A program made the position numbers and the translations under genes. From the NCBI RefSeq assembly GCF_000297055.2, contig NC_022357.1, positions 1 through 64,000 of the forward strand: a stretch of DNA of 64,000 nt, in the 5' to 3' direction. Positions within the stretch are counted from its first letter, which is position 1, and each line of letters starts with the position of its first letter. A model generated the notes under the pieces. That model did no database searches. It saw only the letters and a list, made by a program, of their open reading frames with translations, and was not told the origin of the DNA. The DNA comes from Sulfuricella denitrificans skB26 (GTDB taxonomy: Bacteria; Pseudomonadota; Gammaproteobacteria; Burkholderiales; Sulfuricellaceae). This document shows, piece by piece, positions 1 to 12,536 of the stretch.

Positions 1-13
1 TTTGGATTACCCA

Positions 14-1342
14 ATGGAAAGTTTTTGGCTTGATTGCGTAAATAAATTTAAAGAAGACTTGCCCCCCCAGCAATTCAATACTTGGATTAAGCCGCTAAAG
101 TTCGACTCATCGGACGGTATCCCTCGCCTGATCGCACCAAACCGCTTTATCCTGCAGTGGGTCAAAGATAAGTTCCTAGCTCGAATCGAGGAGATGGTTG
201 AAGCCCATTTTTCCGAACCCCTATTGCTGCTGCTTTCTCTGCCGGATACACCGGAAAATAACACGACACAACCAACAATAGCTGCCGCGGCAACACCTGT
301 ACGACAAAATACAAAACCTGATCAATCACGCCTCAATCCACTGTTCACTTTTTCCAATTTTGTTACAGGCAAAGCGAACCAGCTAGCCCGGGCTGCAGCC
401 ATACAAGTAGCTGAAAATCCAGGTACCGCTTACAACCCTTTATTTGTTTATGGTGGAGTGGGGCTAGGCAAAACCCATTTAATACAAGCCATCGGCAATC
501 TGGTTAAAGAACAAAATAGCAAGGCGAAAATCAGCTATTTACATGCAGAGCGCTACGTTTCTGACGTAGTGCGCGCTTACCAGCATAAAGCGTTTGACGA
601 TTTTAAACGGTATTACCACTCTCTGGATTTGCTGTTGATCGATGACATACAATTTTTTGCGGGCAAAAATCGGACCCAAGAAGAGTTTTTTTACGCTTTT
701 AACGCCTTGATCGAAGACCATAAACAGGTAATCATCACTTGCGATACCTTTCCCAGAGAAATTGCGGGAATGGAGGATCGCCTCATTTCCCGCTTCGGCT
801 GGGGCCTGACCGTTGCAATTGAGCCTCCAGAACTGGAAATGCGTGTAGCAATCTTGCTAAAGAAAGCAAGGGCCGAAGAAATAAAATTACAAGAAGAAGT
901 CGCTTTTTTCATCGCCAAACAAATACGTTCCAATGTACGTGAACTGGAAGGCGCACTAAAGCGAGTTCTAGCTTATTCTCGATTCACGGGACATCCAATT
1001 AACCTGGAATTGGCCAAAGAAGCGCTCAAGGATTTACTGGCTGTTCAAAATCGTCAAGTTTCACTAGATAATATTCAAAAAACCGTTGCGGATTACTATA
1101 AAATCAAAGTTGCTGAAATGTTCTCTCCGAAACGATCAAGAAATGTAGCTCGACCACGGCAAGTCGCTATGGCACTCGCAAAAGAACTTACACAATCGAG
1201 TTACCCGGAAATAGGCGATGCATTCGGTGGGCGTGACCACTCAACAGTAATACATGCATGTAGAAAGATTACGGAATTAAAAATTTCCGACCCTACAATT
1301 AGCAGAGACTTTGAAATATTGTTGCAAATTCTGCGTAGCTAA
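14..1342 (+). CDS. dnaA: Chromosomal replication initiator protein DnaA
   Basis: DnaA binds DnaA boxes at oriC, opens the duplex and loads the DnaB helicase. Visible parts: the N-terminal domain I start MESFW with the [10 protein letters not shown] block, a short low-complexity domain II (about residues 78-105), the AAA+ domain with Walker [10 protein letters not shown] near residue 146 and Walker [11 protein letters not shown] near 205, and the C-terminal DNA-binding domain IV with [14 protein letters not shown]. The length of 442 residues is normal for betaproteobacteria. I chose the ATG at 14 because family members begin at this MExFW motif; an in-frame TTG at position 2 would add four residues. 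The window starting almost exactly here suggests the assembly was rotated to dnaA. dnaN follows after an AT-rich gap. Confidence 0.97.
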   Translation: MESFWLDCVNKFKEDLPPQQFNTWIKPLKFDSSDGIPRLIAPNRFILQWVKDKFLARIEEMVEAHFSEPLLLLLSLPDTPENNTTQPTIAAAATPVRQNTKPDQSRLNPLFTFSNFVTGKANQLARAAAIQVAENPGTAYNPLFVYGGVGLGKTHLIQAIGNLVKEQNSKAKISYLHAERYVSDVVRAYQHKAFDDFKRYYHSLDLLLIDDIQFFAGKNRTQEEFFYAFNALIEDHKQVIITCDTFPREIAGMEDRLISRFGWGLTVAIEPPELEMRVAILLKKARAEEIKLQEEVAFFIAKQIRSNVRELEGALKRVLAYSRFTGHPINLELAKEALKDLLAVQNRQVSLDNIQKTVADYYKIKVAEMFSPKRSRNVARPRQVAMALAKELTQSSYPEIGDAFGGRDHSTVIHACRKITELKISDPTISRDFEILLQILRS

Positions 1343-1528
1343 ATCATATGGATCAAATGTTGATAAAGCTTATTTCCTTGCTTAAGTAAATTTTTTACCC
1401 CATTTAATCCACAAGCCTTGGCGAGATTGTCCACAAGCTTATTGATACATTAACAAGTTGATTAATAAGTAAAAATATTAACTATACCGGTAATTGATTA
1501 GGCTTACTATTAGTCTTAGGATATATAT
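1343..1528. other. AT-rich dnaA–dnaN gap, possible oriC element
   Basis: This 186-base gap is clearly AT-rich and carries two close matches to the DnaA box consensus TTATNCACA: TAATCCACA at 1405-1413 and TTGTCCACA at 1427-1435, each with one mismatch, in the same orientation and 22 bp apart (about two helical turns). An AT-rich stretch follows (about 1441-1525), ending in a TATATATAT run just before dnaN. The gap must also hold the dnaN promoter. Whether this is the origin, or only a DnaA-responsive control region, cannot be decided because the sequence upstream of dnaA, the other usual oriC position, lies outside the window. Confidence 0.45.
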
Positions 1529-2650
1529 ATGTTATTAATTCAAACAAACAGGGATGCGATCTTAAAGCCACTTCAATCCGTAATTGGTATTGTGGAACGG
1601 CGGCATACACTTCCCATTCTTTCCAATATCCTGATAGAAAAAAACGGGGAAAATCTTTCTGTTATTGCTACAGACTTGGAAATACAAATTACAGCGACAT
1701 CCATTTGTCAGGATGAACTTCCGGATTTTTCGGTAACAGCATCAGCAAAAAAACTTCAGGATATCTGCCGTGCATTTCCAGAGGATTCCAAAATTGCGTT
1801 AGAAAAAGATGAGTCGAGACTGCAAATAAAAGTTGGAAAAAGCCGCTTCAACCTCCAAACATTGCCAGCAAATGATTTTCCAATATTAGCTCCCTCAGGA
1901 GAAAACAGGTCTTATTTTAAAACAACCCAAAAAACCCTGAAAAATCTGCTCAATCTTGTTCAGTATGCAATGGCACAGCAAGATATACGCTATTATTTAA
2001 ATGGGTTATTACTTGTGGTAGAAAGCAAATTACTACGGGTTGTGGCTACAGATGGCCATCGACTTGGTATGGCTTGTTTCCCCTTGGAAAATACTGAGGA
2101 CATGGCAGAAGGATCGGCCCAAGAGGTGATTCTCCCGCGTAAAACGGTTATTGAATTAATTAAATTGCTTACTGATAACGATGAGGAAGTAACCATTGAA
2201 ATTGGCCAAAGTCAAACTCGCTTCTCTTTTTCTAATGTAGTTCTAGTATCAAAAATAGTAGAAGGAAAGTTTCCAGATTATAATCGCGTAATTCCCTCTG
2301 ATTATCAGAACCACATTCAGATTGATCGTATACTCCTGTTGCAATCTCTGCAGCGTGCGTCCATCTTATCCAACGAAAAGTTTCGTGGTGTCAGGCTCGT
2401 ATTAACACAAAATAGCCTGCGTATAATTTGTAACAATAATGAGCAGGAAGAAGCTCAAGAGGAAATTGAAGTTAACTATAGTGGTGAACCGCTGGATATA
2501 GGTTTCAACGTCAATTATTTGCTGGATGTTCTAACCAATTTAAGTATCCCATCCATTACTCTCTCGTTTGGTGACGCCAACAGTAGCGGCTTATTCACTA
2601 TTCCAGATAATGAATGCTTCAAGTATGTTGTCATGCCAATGCGTATTTAA
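1529..2650 (+). CDS. dnaN: DNA polymerase III subunit beta (sliding clamp)
   Basis: DnaN forms the homodimeric ring that tethers DNA polymerase III and other clamp-binding proteins to DNA. The protein has 373 residues, close to the usual 366, and starts MLLIQTNRDAILKPLQSVIG, then HTLPILSNI, typical of the first clamp domain. It ends in a VMPMRI tail that matches the conserved clamp C-terminus (MPMRL in E. coli). Three repeated clamp folds fit the length. It lies downstream of dnaA and upstream of gyrB in the conserved origin-proximal order, and the 31-base gap to gyrB is almost filled by a parS-like palindrome. Confidence 0.97.
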   Translation: MLLIQTNRDAILKPLQSVIGIVERRHTLPILSNILIEKNGENLSVIATDLEIQITATSICQDELPDFSVTASAKKLQDICRAFPEDSKIALEKDESRLQIKVGKSRFNLQTLPANDFPILAPSGENRSYFKTTQKTLKNLLNLVQYAMAQQDIRYYLNGLLLVVESKLLRVVATDGHRLGMACFPLENTEDMAEGSAQEVILPRKTVIELIKLLTDNDEEVTIEIGQSQTRFSFSNVVLVSKIVEGKFPDYNRVIPSDYQNHIQIDRILLLQSLQRASILSNEKFRGVRLVLTQNSLRIICNNNEQEEAQEEIEVNYSGEPLDIGFNVNYLLDVLTNLSIPSITLSFGDANSSGLFTIPDNECFKYVVMPMRI

Positions 2651-2657
2651 AATAAAT

Positions 2658-2673
2658 TGTTTCACGTGGAACC
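2658..2673. promoter_or_regulatory. parS: parS-like centromere site (ParB binding)
   Basis: The 16-mer TGTTTCACGTGGAACC is a near-perfect palindrome. It matches the widely conserved parS consensus TGTTNCACGTGNAACA at every fixed position except the last base. It sits in the 31-bp dnaN–gyrB gap, about 9 bases before the gyrB start. ParB/Spo0J family proteins load as CTP-dependent clamps at such sites near oriC to drive chromosome segregation and SMC loading. The parAB genes are not in this window. Confidence 0.85.
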
Positions 2674-2678
2674 CATAA

Positions 2679-6225
<3,547 letters not shown>

Positions 6226-6270
6226 TCGGCTTTGAACCGCCACAATTTTTAATATTCTGCAGGAAGAACC

Positions 6271-6831
6271 ATGAAAACCGCACAAGAAGTCCGCCCAGGC
6301 AACGTAATCATGATCGGTAATGACCCTATGGTGGTCCTTAAAGCCGAGTACACCAAATCCGGACGCAATGCGTCCGTGGTCAAGATGAAAATGAAAAATC
6401 TCCTTACTGACTCCCCCAGCGAGGCGATTTACCGGGCGGACGACAAGTTTGAAGTGGTGCAGCTTGAGCGCAAGGATGTGACTTACTCCTACTTCGCTGA
6501 CCCGATGTATGTATTCATGGACGCTGATTACAATCAGCACGAAGTCGAACAGGAAAATCTGGGCGACGCCATTAATTACCTTGAAGACAGCATGCCTTGC
6601 GAAGTGGTTTTCTATAATGATAAAGCCATATCCGTTGAATTGCCGACTACTGTGGTACGTGAAATCGTTTATACCGAGCCTGCAGTACGTGGTGATTCAT
6701 CCGGTAAAGTGATGAAACCCGCTAAGGTCGCAACCGGGTTTGAGTTACCTGTTGCGCTGTTTTGCGAGATTGGTGACAGAATCGAAATTGATACCCGAAC
6801 CGGTGAATTCAAACGCCGCGTCGCGGCCTGA
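6271..6831 (+). CDS. efp: Translation elongation factor P
   Basis: EF-P binds between the P and E sites and promotes peptide bond formation on polyproline stretches. The 186-residue length and three-domain layout are standard (KOW-like N-terminal domain, then two OB folds). The tip loop of domain I reads KSGRNASVV, placing Arg at position 32, the residue modified by EarP in this EF-P class; a lysine here would instead indicate the EpmAB pathway. A purine-rich site (AGGAAGA) precedes the ATG. earP lies 45 bases upstream, and a strong terminator follows. Confidence 0.97.
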   Translation: MKTAQEVRPGNVIMIGNDPMVVLKAEYTKSGRNASVVKMKMKNLLTDSPSEAIYRADDKFEVVQLERKDVTYSYFADPMYVFMDADYNQHEVEQENLGDAINYLEDSMPCEVVFYNDKAISVELPTTVVREIVYTEPAVRGDSSGKVMKPAKVATGFELPVALFCEIGDRIEIDTRTGEFKRRVAA

Positions 6832-6853
6832 AATCCAGAAAAAAGAGATTGTG

Positions 6854-6894
6854 AGTAAACAAAAAGGGGCCTTGATGGCCCCTTTTTGTTTACT
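6854..6894. terminator. Symmetric bidirectional terminator between efp and topA
   Basis: Two perfect 18-base arms (6854-6871 and 6877-6894) flank the 5-base loop TTGAT. The stem has a GGGGCC core and A5/T5 tracts, so each strand reads a GC-rich hairpin followed by a T-rich run. It lies between the convergent 3' ends of efp and topA and should stop transcription from both sides. Confidence 0.9.
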
Positions 6895-6902
6895 ACGAAT
6901 TG

Positions 6903-9185
6903 TTATTCTTCAGCTGTAGCAACCGGTTCGGTATAGCCACACTCTTTCTGCGGACAAACTTTTTCTGTGCCGCGACGCTTGGTCGTCTTGATGGTTAGCA
7001 CAGGCCAGTTGCACTTTGGGCAAGGTTCGGCGACGGGAGGGTTCCAGACCGCATATTTACAATCCGGGTACGTATTGCAGGAATAAAACAGCTTCCCGTA
7101 ACGGCTTTTACGCTCGATCAAGCTACCTTTTTTGCACTCTGGACAGATTACCCCAGTATCTTTGGGTTTCTCCAGCGGTTCGAGAAACTTGCACTTAGGA
7201 TAAGCCGAGCACCCAATGAACTTGCCATATGCGCCGGATTTAACGTGCAGAGGGCTGTCACATTTCGGGCACAGGCGCCCTTCTACCACGACAGGCTCGT
7301 CTGGTTTAACCTCACCATCCATGCTACGGGTAAAATCGCATTCTGGATAAGCGCTGCAACCAACGAATTTTCCTCGTTTTCCTAGTCTGACGGACAGGGG
7401 TTTGCCGCATTTTGGGCAGGCTTCATCGAGCTGCTCATGAGTAAGGTCTTTGCGCTCGATATTTTTCTTTTCATCGATTTGCTGGCTAAAGCCTTTCCAG
7501 AAATCCGCTAGTACAGGGATCCATTCTTTTTCGCCAATGGAGATGATGTCCAGCTGGTCTTCAAGCTTGGCGGTAAAGTCGTAATCAACATAGCGCGTAA
7601 AATGCTCGGTAAGAAACTTGTTGACCACCGAGCCTACGTCGGTAGGGAAAAAACGTTTTTTGTCGAGGTTTACGTATTCCCGAGCCTGTAGTGTCGAGAT
7701 AATGCTGGCGTAAGTGGATGGGCGGCCTATACCGTGCTCTTCCAGATCCTTGACCAGGCTGGCTTCAGTATAGCGAGGCGGGGGCTGGGTAAAGTGCTGG
7801 TCACCATATAGTTTGTCCACTGGAATCTGATCGCCAGCTTCCATTGGGGGCAGCTTGCTTTCGCCCTCTTCCTCCTGGTCGTCTTCGCTTTCCAGGTAAA
7901 CCGCGATGAAACCTGGAAAAACCAGGGTCTGGCCAGAAGCCCTAAATAGAGTGCCTTCATCCGCTACCGCGAGGTCCAAGCTGACTGTGTCGAACTTCGC
8001 CGGACTCATCTGGCAAGCCAGGGTACGCTTCCAGATCATTTCATAAAGCTTTATCTGGTCTGCGGTAAGGAAGGTGCGAACGTCATCCGGCGTGCGCAGG
8101 ATCGAGGTTGGCCTGATGGCTTCGTGCGCCTCCTGGGCGTTCTTGGATTTGTTTTTATACAGGACCGGTGCTTTGGGCAAATAGTCAGGGTCGAATTTGG
8201 CGGAGATGTAATCGCGAATTTCTGTTAAGGCCTCGTTGGCGAGGATAACCGCGTCGGTTCGCATGTAGGTGATCAGACCAACGGCCCCGCCACCAGTATC
8301 TACCCCTTCGTAAAGTTGTTGAGCAACACGCATCGCGCGGTCGGTGGTAAATCCTAGCTTACGTACGGCCTCCTGTTGCAAGGTGGAGGTGGTAAACGGC
8401 GCGGAAGCCTGGCGTTGCTTGCGTTTTTTGTCGACCTGAACGACCGTTGCCTTGCCGCCAGCGCGTTGTGAAATATAGTCAACAATATCGGCCTGCGCGG
8501 ATTCGGTGCCAACGCTGAACTGGTTCAGCTTTTCACCCTTGTACTGGAACAGCTTGGCAGAAAACTTCTGTTTGCCTTTGTGTGAATCGAAATGGATGCT
8601 CCAGTATTCCTGGGTTTTGAATGCGTCTATTTCTATTTCACGCTCGCAAATCAGACGAAGCGCCGGACTTTGTACCCGACCGGCCGAAAGTCCACGACGT
8701 ATTTTGCGCCATAGTAGCGGCGAAAGATTGAAGCCAACCAGATAATCGAGCGCCCTCCTCGCCTGTTGGGCGTTCACCAGGGGCATGAGAATATCGCGCG
8801 GATTTGCAATAGCCGCCAGCACGGCGGACTGAGTAATTTCATGGAAAACCACGCGCTTGACATTCTTTTTGGCGAGCAGTTTCTTGGATTTCAAAATTTC
8901 CGCAAGATGCCACGCAATCGCCTCACCCTCACGGTCTGGGTCAGTTGCCAGATAGATGTTGTCGGCCAGCTTGACCGCTTTGGTAATTGCATCGACGTGC
9001 TTTGCATTTCGCTCGATCAGCTGATACTTCATTTTGAAGTCGTTTTCAGTGTCCACGGCCCCCTGTTTCGGCACGAGGTCGCGCACATGGCCGTAAGAGG
9101 CGAGGATTTCAAAATCCTTGCCAAGGTACTTTTTTAGGGTTTTGGCTTTGGAGGGGGACTCGACGATCAGGAGGCTGGAGGACAT
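6903..9185 (-). CDS. topA: DNA topoisomerase I
   Basis: This type IA topoisomerase relaxes negative supercoils. The TOPRIM domain is N-terminal (SSLLIVESPSKAKTLKKYLG, then DPDREGEAIAWHL). The catalytic tyrosine lies in GLITYMRTDAV near residue 307. The C-terminal third carries four Cys4-type zinc ribbons in series, opening at CPKCGKP, CPKCDSP, CPECKKG and CPKCNWP, the last in a divergent form. The length of 760 residues is less than E. coli TopA (865), which has extra C-terminal ribbons. The gene converges on efp and is downstream of smg and dprA on the same strand, the common betaproteobacterial order. Confidence 0.97.
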   Translation of the reverse strand: MSSSLLIVESPSKAKTLKKYLGKDFEILASYGHVRDLVPKQGAVDTENDFKMKYQLIERNAKHVDAITKAVKLADNIYLATDPDREGEAIAWHLAEILKSKKLLAKKNVKRVVFHEITQSAVLAAIANPRDILMPLVNAQQARRALDYLVGFNLSPLLWRKIRRGLSAGRVQSPALRLICEREIEIDAFKTQEYWSIHFDSHKGKQKFSAKLFQYKGEKLNQFSVGTESAQADIVDYISQRAGGKATVVQVDKKRKQRQASAPFTTSTLQQEAVRKLGFTTDRAMRVAQQLYEGVDTGGGAVGLITYMRTDAVILANEALTEIRDYISAKFDPDYLPKAPVLYKNKSKNAQEAHEAIRPTSILRTPDDVRTFLTADQIKLYEMIWKRTLACQMSPAKFDTVSLDLAVADEGTLFRASGQTLVFPGFIAVYLESEDDQEEEGESKLPPMEAGDQIPVDKLYGDQHFTQPPPRYTEASLVKDLEEHGIGRPSTYASIISTLQAREYVNLDKKRFFPTDVGSVVNKFLTEHFTRYVDYDFTAKLEDQLDIISIGEKEWIPVLADFWKGFSQQIDEKKNIERKDLTHEQLDEACPKCGKPLSVRLGKRGKFVGCSAYPECDFTRSMDGEVKPDEPVVVEGRLCPKCDSPLHVKSGAYGKFIGCSAYPKCKFLEPLEKPKDTGVICPECKKGSLIERKSRYGKLFYSCNTYPDCKYAVWNPPVAEPCPKCNWPVLTIKTTKRRGTEKVCPQKECGYTEPVATAEE

Positions 9186-9263
9186 GCGCTCTCGCTAAAA
9201 TTAGTGGGTTTGGGCGCGGATGATATGAAGAACCGGCGGTAATGGCAAGAGCCTGTTGCCCAG

Positions 9264-9722
9264 TCAGTGCATGGTGGGCTCGGCATCGCCGAATAGCAGA
9301 TCTTCAATGAACATGAAGTCGCTTGCCTGGCCTTGGCTCGAGAGCACGATCAGAACAGTCCATTTAACCTGTTCAAGCGAGACCTCGTGTTCGTTGAGCG
9401 CCATAATACGGTCGATAACCCATTCGCGTTGAACGGGATTAAGTATGCCGGAAGTTTCGAGAAACAAAAGGAAGCCACGGGACTCGGTCCCGATCTTGGT
9501 TTCTTCCGCATCGGAATAGAACCGCTGTGCTCTGGAGTCCGCCAGACTGGGCAGATAGCTTTGTTGCGTTAGCTTCTCCAGGCCATTGACCCACGCCATG
9601 GCTTGGTTGATCTCATCCCGGTCGAAGCCTGCCGCACTGAGTTCACGGGTCAACGTACCCTCGTCGGGGTAAACGTTGGCCTCGAAATAGTTTTCAAACA
9701 GGTAGACTAAAATATCGAACAT
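9264..9722 (-). CDS. smg: Smg family protein (DUF494)
   Basis: A 152-residue protein starting MFDILVYLFENYFEA, the hallmark N-terminus of the Smg/DUF494 family. The molecular function is unknown; the gene is almost always found beside dprA and topA, as here. No membrane segment or signal peptide is visible, so it should be cytosolic. It sits 42 bases downstream of dprA and 78 bases upstream of topA, consistent with one transcription unit. Confidence 0.93.
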   Translation of the reverse strand: MFDILVYLFENYFEANVYPDEGTLTRELSAAGFDRDEINQAMAWVNGLEKLTQQSYLPSLADSRAQRFYSDAEETKIGTESRGFLLFLETSGILNPVQREWVIDRIMALNEHEVSLEQVKWTVLIVLSSQGQASDFMFIEDLLFGDAEPTMH

Positions 9723-9764
9723 TGTGCTGGCTTCAAGTGGTTTTAACGCTGGAGCTCGTTTGGG

Positions 9765-10853
9765 TCAGGTGATTAATTGGTAAAGCCCGCCGGGCAGGCA
9801 GGCGATTCGCCCTTCCAATTCCAGTTGTAACAGCATGGCGCAAACAGTATCGCTCGTCAAGCCGCTGCGTGCCGTCAGTGCGTCGATCCCGACAGGGTCG
9901 AACCCAAGAGCGTCCAGCAGCGGATGGCGGTTGTCCTCTGGTGAGCCTCTGTCATTCACCGCAACAGGATTCTGCTGTGATGACCACTTTAGTTCATCAA
10001 GAATGTCGTTCGCGCACTCGACCAGCTTTGCGCCCTGCTTGATCAGTGAGTGGCAACCTTTGGACACAGGAGAGTGAATGGAGCCGGGAATGGCGAAGAC
10101 CTCCCGCCCTTGCTCAACGGCCAAACGGGCGGTGATCAACGAACCGCTCCGAATTGCCGCCTCGATCACCAGGCAGCCGAGAGACAGCCCGCAGATTATG
10201 CGATTGCGGCGCGGAAAGTTGTGCGCCAAAGCGGAGGTACCCAATGAAAATTCGGAAACCAGGGTACCGTGCTGCGCCAATTCGTGAGCCAAGGCATGGT
10301 TGCGTGAGGGGTAAACGACATCCAGGCCGGTTCCGACCACTGCGATACTGCTGGACGCGCCATCCAGTCCCCCTCGGTGTGCGGCCGCATCAATGCCCAA
10401 CGCCATTCCGCTGACGATGCACAGTCCGCTGTCGCTTAGGTTTTTGGAAAATGATTCGGCATTCATTTTCCCCTGTGGCGTTGCATTGCGGCTGCCGACA
10501 ACCGCCATTGCCGGCCGATTCAGAAGATCGAGGCGGCCTTTGACATAAAGCAGGGGTGGCGGGTCGGGAATTTGTAGCAGGGCTTGAGGGTATTCGGCAT
10601 CGGCCAGGGTAATAACATGGTTGTGCTCATTGCTGAGCCAGGCGAAGAGAGGCGCAAGACTTTCCGGGTCAGCGCTGCGACGGATGCCCTCAGCTACGTC
10701 TTTGCCGACAATACCTGATAGGGATGCGTAGGAAGCGGCGTAAATCTCTTTCGGTTCGCCGAAGGCGCGCAGCAGTTTGCGGTACGACTCGTCACCCAGC
10801 CCCGGAATCAGGCTCAAGCCAACCCAGGAAGCAATATCGTCGGATGAGAGCAT
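9765..10853 (-). CDS. dprA: DNA-processing protein DprA
   Basis: DprA binds incoming single-stranded DNA and loads RecA during natural transformation. An N-terminal SAM-like/HhH part (LSLIPGLGDESYRKLL) precedes the Rossmann-like DprA core with GSRNATPQGK, SGMALGIDAAAHRGGL and RRNRIICGLS. A winged-helix-type region (about residues 310-360, DALTARSGLTSDTVCAMLLQ) closes the 362-residue protein. This is the full-length three-part architecture. The neighbours are a LysM protein upstream and smg downstream. No other competence genes are in the window. Confidence 0.96.
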   Translation of the reverse strand: MLSSDDIASWVGLSLIPGLGDESYRKLLRAFGEPKEIYAASYASLSGIVGKDVAEGIRRSADPESLAPLFAWLSNEHNHVITLADAEYPQALLQIPDPPPLLYVKGRLDLLNRPAMAVVGSRNATPQGKMNAESFSKNLSDSGLCIVSGMALGIDAAAHRGGLDGASSSIAVVGTGLDVVYPSRNHALAHELAQHGTLVSEFSLGTSALAHNFPRRNRIICGLSLGCLVIEAAIRSGSLITARLAVEQGREVFAIPGSIHSPVSKGCHSLIKQGAKLVECANDILDELKWSSQQNPVAVNDRGSPEDNRHPLLDALGFDPVGIDALTARSGLTSDTVCAMLLQLELEGRIACLPGGLYQLIT

Positions 10854-10879
10854 CCTCAGGGGCTGCGGGAAAATGCCGT

Positions 10880-11914
10880 TTACGGTGTGCGCACATCGTC
10901 CAGCACTTGCACCGGACGCTCGCTTTGCATTACCAGCGCATAAGACAGTTTATCAAATACGCGAAACACGAAAACCAGACCATAGCGTTCGTCGGGCAAT
11001 TTGACGATTTCCGGCGAGGTATCGTCGTGCTTGCCAGGTGAAATGTTGCGGCCGTGGCGGTAAAGAGCCAGCACATGTCCGACTTCTAGGCCGTCTCGGC
11101 TTCCCTTGTTCAGGGTGACCATCGAGCCCTTACCAACCTCTGCGACGCCGCCATAGGCAGAAACTATCCTGCCGAGAATCGTCGTCTCCGGCGCGTGGGG
11201 TACATAAGCGCTGGTTGCCTCTTCCTTCATTTCAACCAAACGGTCGCCGATATTGATTTCTTGGGTGGATTTGGTGATATTTATCGTGGCTGGTGCGCCG
11301 AACCGGTTGATTCTGGCATCTCCCAGATAGACTGCTTCATACCCCAGGGTTTCATTGGAGTCGGGATCGATTAGCGCCTTGCCCGGGCGGTAAATATGCC
11401 AGTTCAGCGCCCCGCCTTCCATGATGGACTGGACATAGGCGGAATTGCCAGCACCGAGGATGACGCGGCTCTCTTCTGTGCCGATAATATAGGGTGCCTT
11501 TTCAAGCTCACCTTCTGCTATGACCAGCGGCTTGCTGAGGAACGGCCCGATGGCCGTCTGCGGAATGCTGGGAATGGCGCCGGCTTCTGCGGATTCAACC
11601 CGGACGCGTGGACTCAGCTTGATTGTTTCGATACCCTTGACCAGGCGTAATTCTGGCGAACCGCTGGACATGTCCAGTACGACCATGTCGCCTGGATATA
11701 TCCAGTGTGGATTCTTGATCTGCTGCTTGTTCATTTTCCAGATTTCAGGCCAGCGCCAAGGGTCCTTGAGAAATTTCCCCGCAATGCCCCAAAGCGTGTC
11801 GCCCTTGACCACGACGTAGCGATCTGGATGGCGGTCTTGCAGAGTGATTTCGGTGGCGGTGGAGAGCGAACTTAAGCCGAAAAGCAAAATCAGAGCTAAA
11901 ATAGGCTTTTTCAT
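10880..11914 (-). CDS. Secreted LysM domain protein
   Basis: A 344-residue exported protein. The N-terminus MKKPILALILLFGLSSLSTA is a clear signal peptide. It is followed by one LysM domain (about residues 30-80: RYVVVKGDTLWGIAGKFLKDPWRWPEIW, then NPHWIYPGD), which binds peptidoglycan glycan chains. The remainder (about 90-344) has no motif I recognise as an enzyme; it contains GDRL and GSRDGLEVGHVLALY segments typical of the conserved LysM proteins next to dprA in betaproteobacteria. A structural or envelope-maintenance role is likely, but no function is assigned. It is transcribed away from def and lies 26 bases upstream of dprA. Confidence 0.9.
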   Translation of the reverse strand: MKKPILALILLFGLSSLSTATEITLQDRHPDRYVVVKGDTLWGIAGKFLKDPWRWPEIWKMNKQQIKNPHWIYPGDMVVLDMSSGSPELRLVKGIETIKLSPRVRVESAEAGAIPSIPQTAIGPFLSKPLVIAEGELEKAPYIIGTEESRVILGAGNSAYVQSIMEGGALNWHIYRPGKALIDPDSNETLGYEAVYLGDARINRFGAPATINITKSTQEINIGDRLVEMKEEATSAYVPHAPETTILGRIVSAYGGVAEVGKGSMVTLNKGSRDGLEVGHVLALYRHGRNISPGKHDDTSPEIVKLPDERYGLVFVFRVFDKLSYALVMQSERPVQVLDDVRTP

Positions 11915-12031
11915 GAGCGGGCCTCAAAGGGTGAGTTGTTCCTGGTCAGCATCAATGGAGCACTACAATCCTTGACGAATTCAGGGGTTGGGTTAAATTT
12001 TGCATGTAATTGATTAAACAAGCAAGCACTT

Positions 12032-12535
12032 ATGGCTATATTAAATATCATTCATTATCCCGATGAACGGCTGCATACCGTGGCGACTCCCGTGGTCGAA
12101 GTAAACGAGGAAATCCGCCGCCTAGCTTCCGATATGGCGGAAACCATGTATGCTGCGCCCGGTATTGGTCTTGCCGCAACCCAGGTAAATGTGCACAAAC
12201 AGGTTGTCGTGGTAGACATTTCCGAGGAGCGGAACCGCCTGCAGGTGTTCATTAACCCGGAAATCATTGCCAGCGAGGGGAAAATCGAGCACGAAGAAGG
12301 CTGTCTTTCCGTGCCGGGCATTTACGAAAATGTCACTCGGGCAGAGAGAGTCACCGTGAAAGCGCTGGATGTCGAAGGAAAATCTTTTACGTTGAAGGTG
12401 GACGGGTTGCTGGCGATCTGCATTCAGCATGAAATCGATCATTTGAAAGGTAAAGTATTCGTCGAATACCTGTCGCGGTTGAAGTTGAACCGCATTCGCC
12501 TGAAGATGAAAAAGCTGATGCGGGAGACCCTATAA
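12032..12535 (+). CDS. def: Peptide deformylase
   Basis: Removes the formyl group from the initiator methionine of new proteins. All three metal-site motifs are present: [16 protein letters not shown] (Cys91 as metal ligand) and QHEIDH (His133, Glu134, His137). The length of 167 residues is standard. It is the first gene of a plus-strand run; fmt starts one base after the def stop codon, so the two functionally opposite enzymes are co-translated. The divergent LysM gene lies 117 bases upstream, and the promoter must be in that gap. Confidence 0.97.
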   Translation: MAILNIIHYPDERLHTVATPVVEVNEEIRRLASDMAETMYAAPGIGLAATQVNVHKQVVVVDISEERNRLQVFINPEIIASEGKIEHEEGCLSVPGIYENVTRAERVTVKALDVEGKSFTLKVDGLLAICIQHEIDHLKGKVFVEYLSRLKLNRIRLKMKKLMRETL

Positions 12536-12536
12536 G

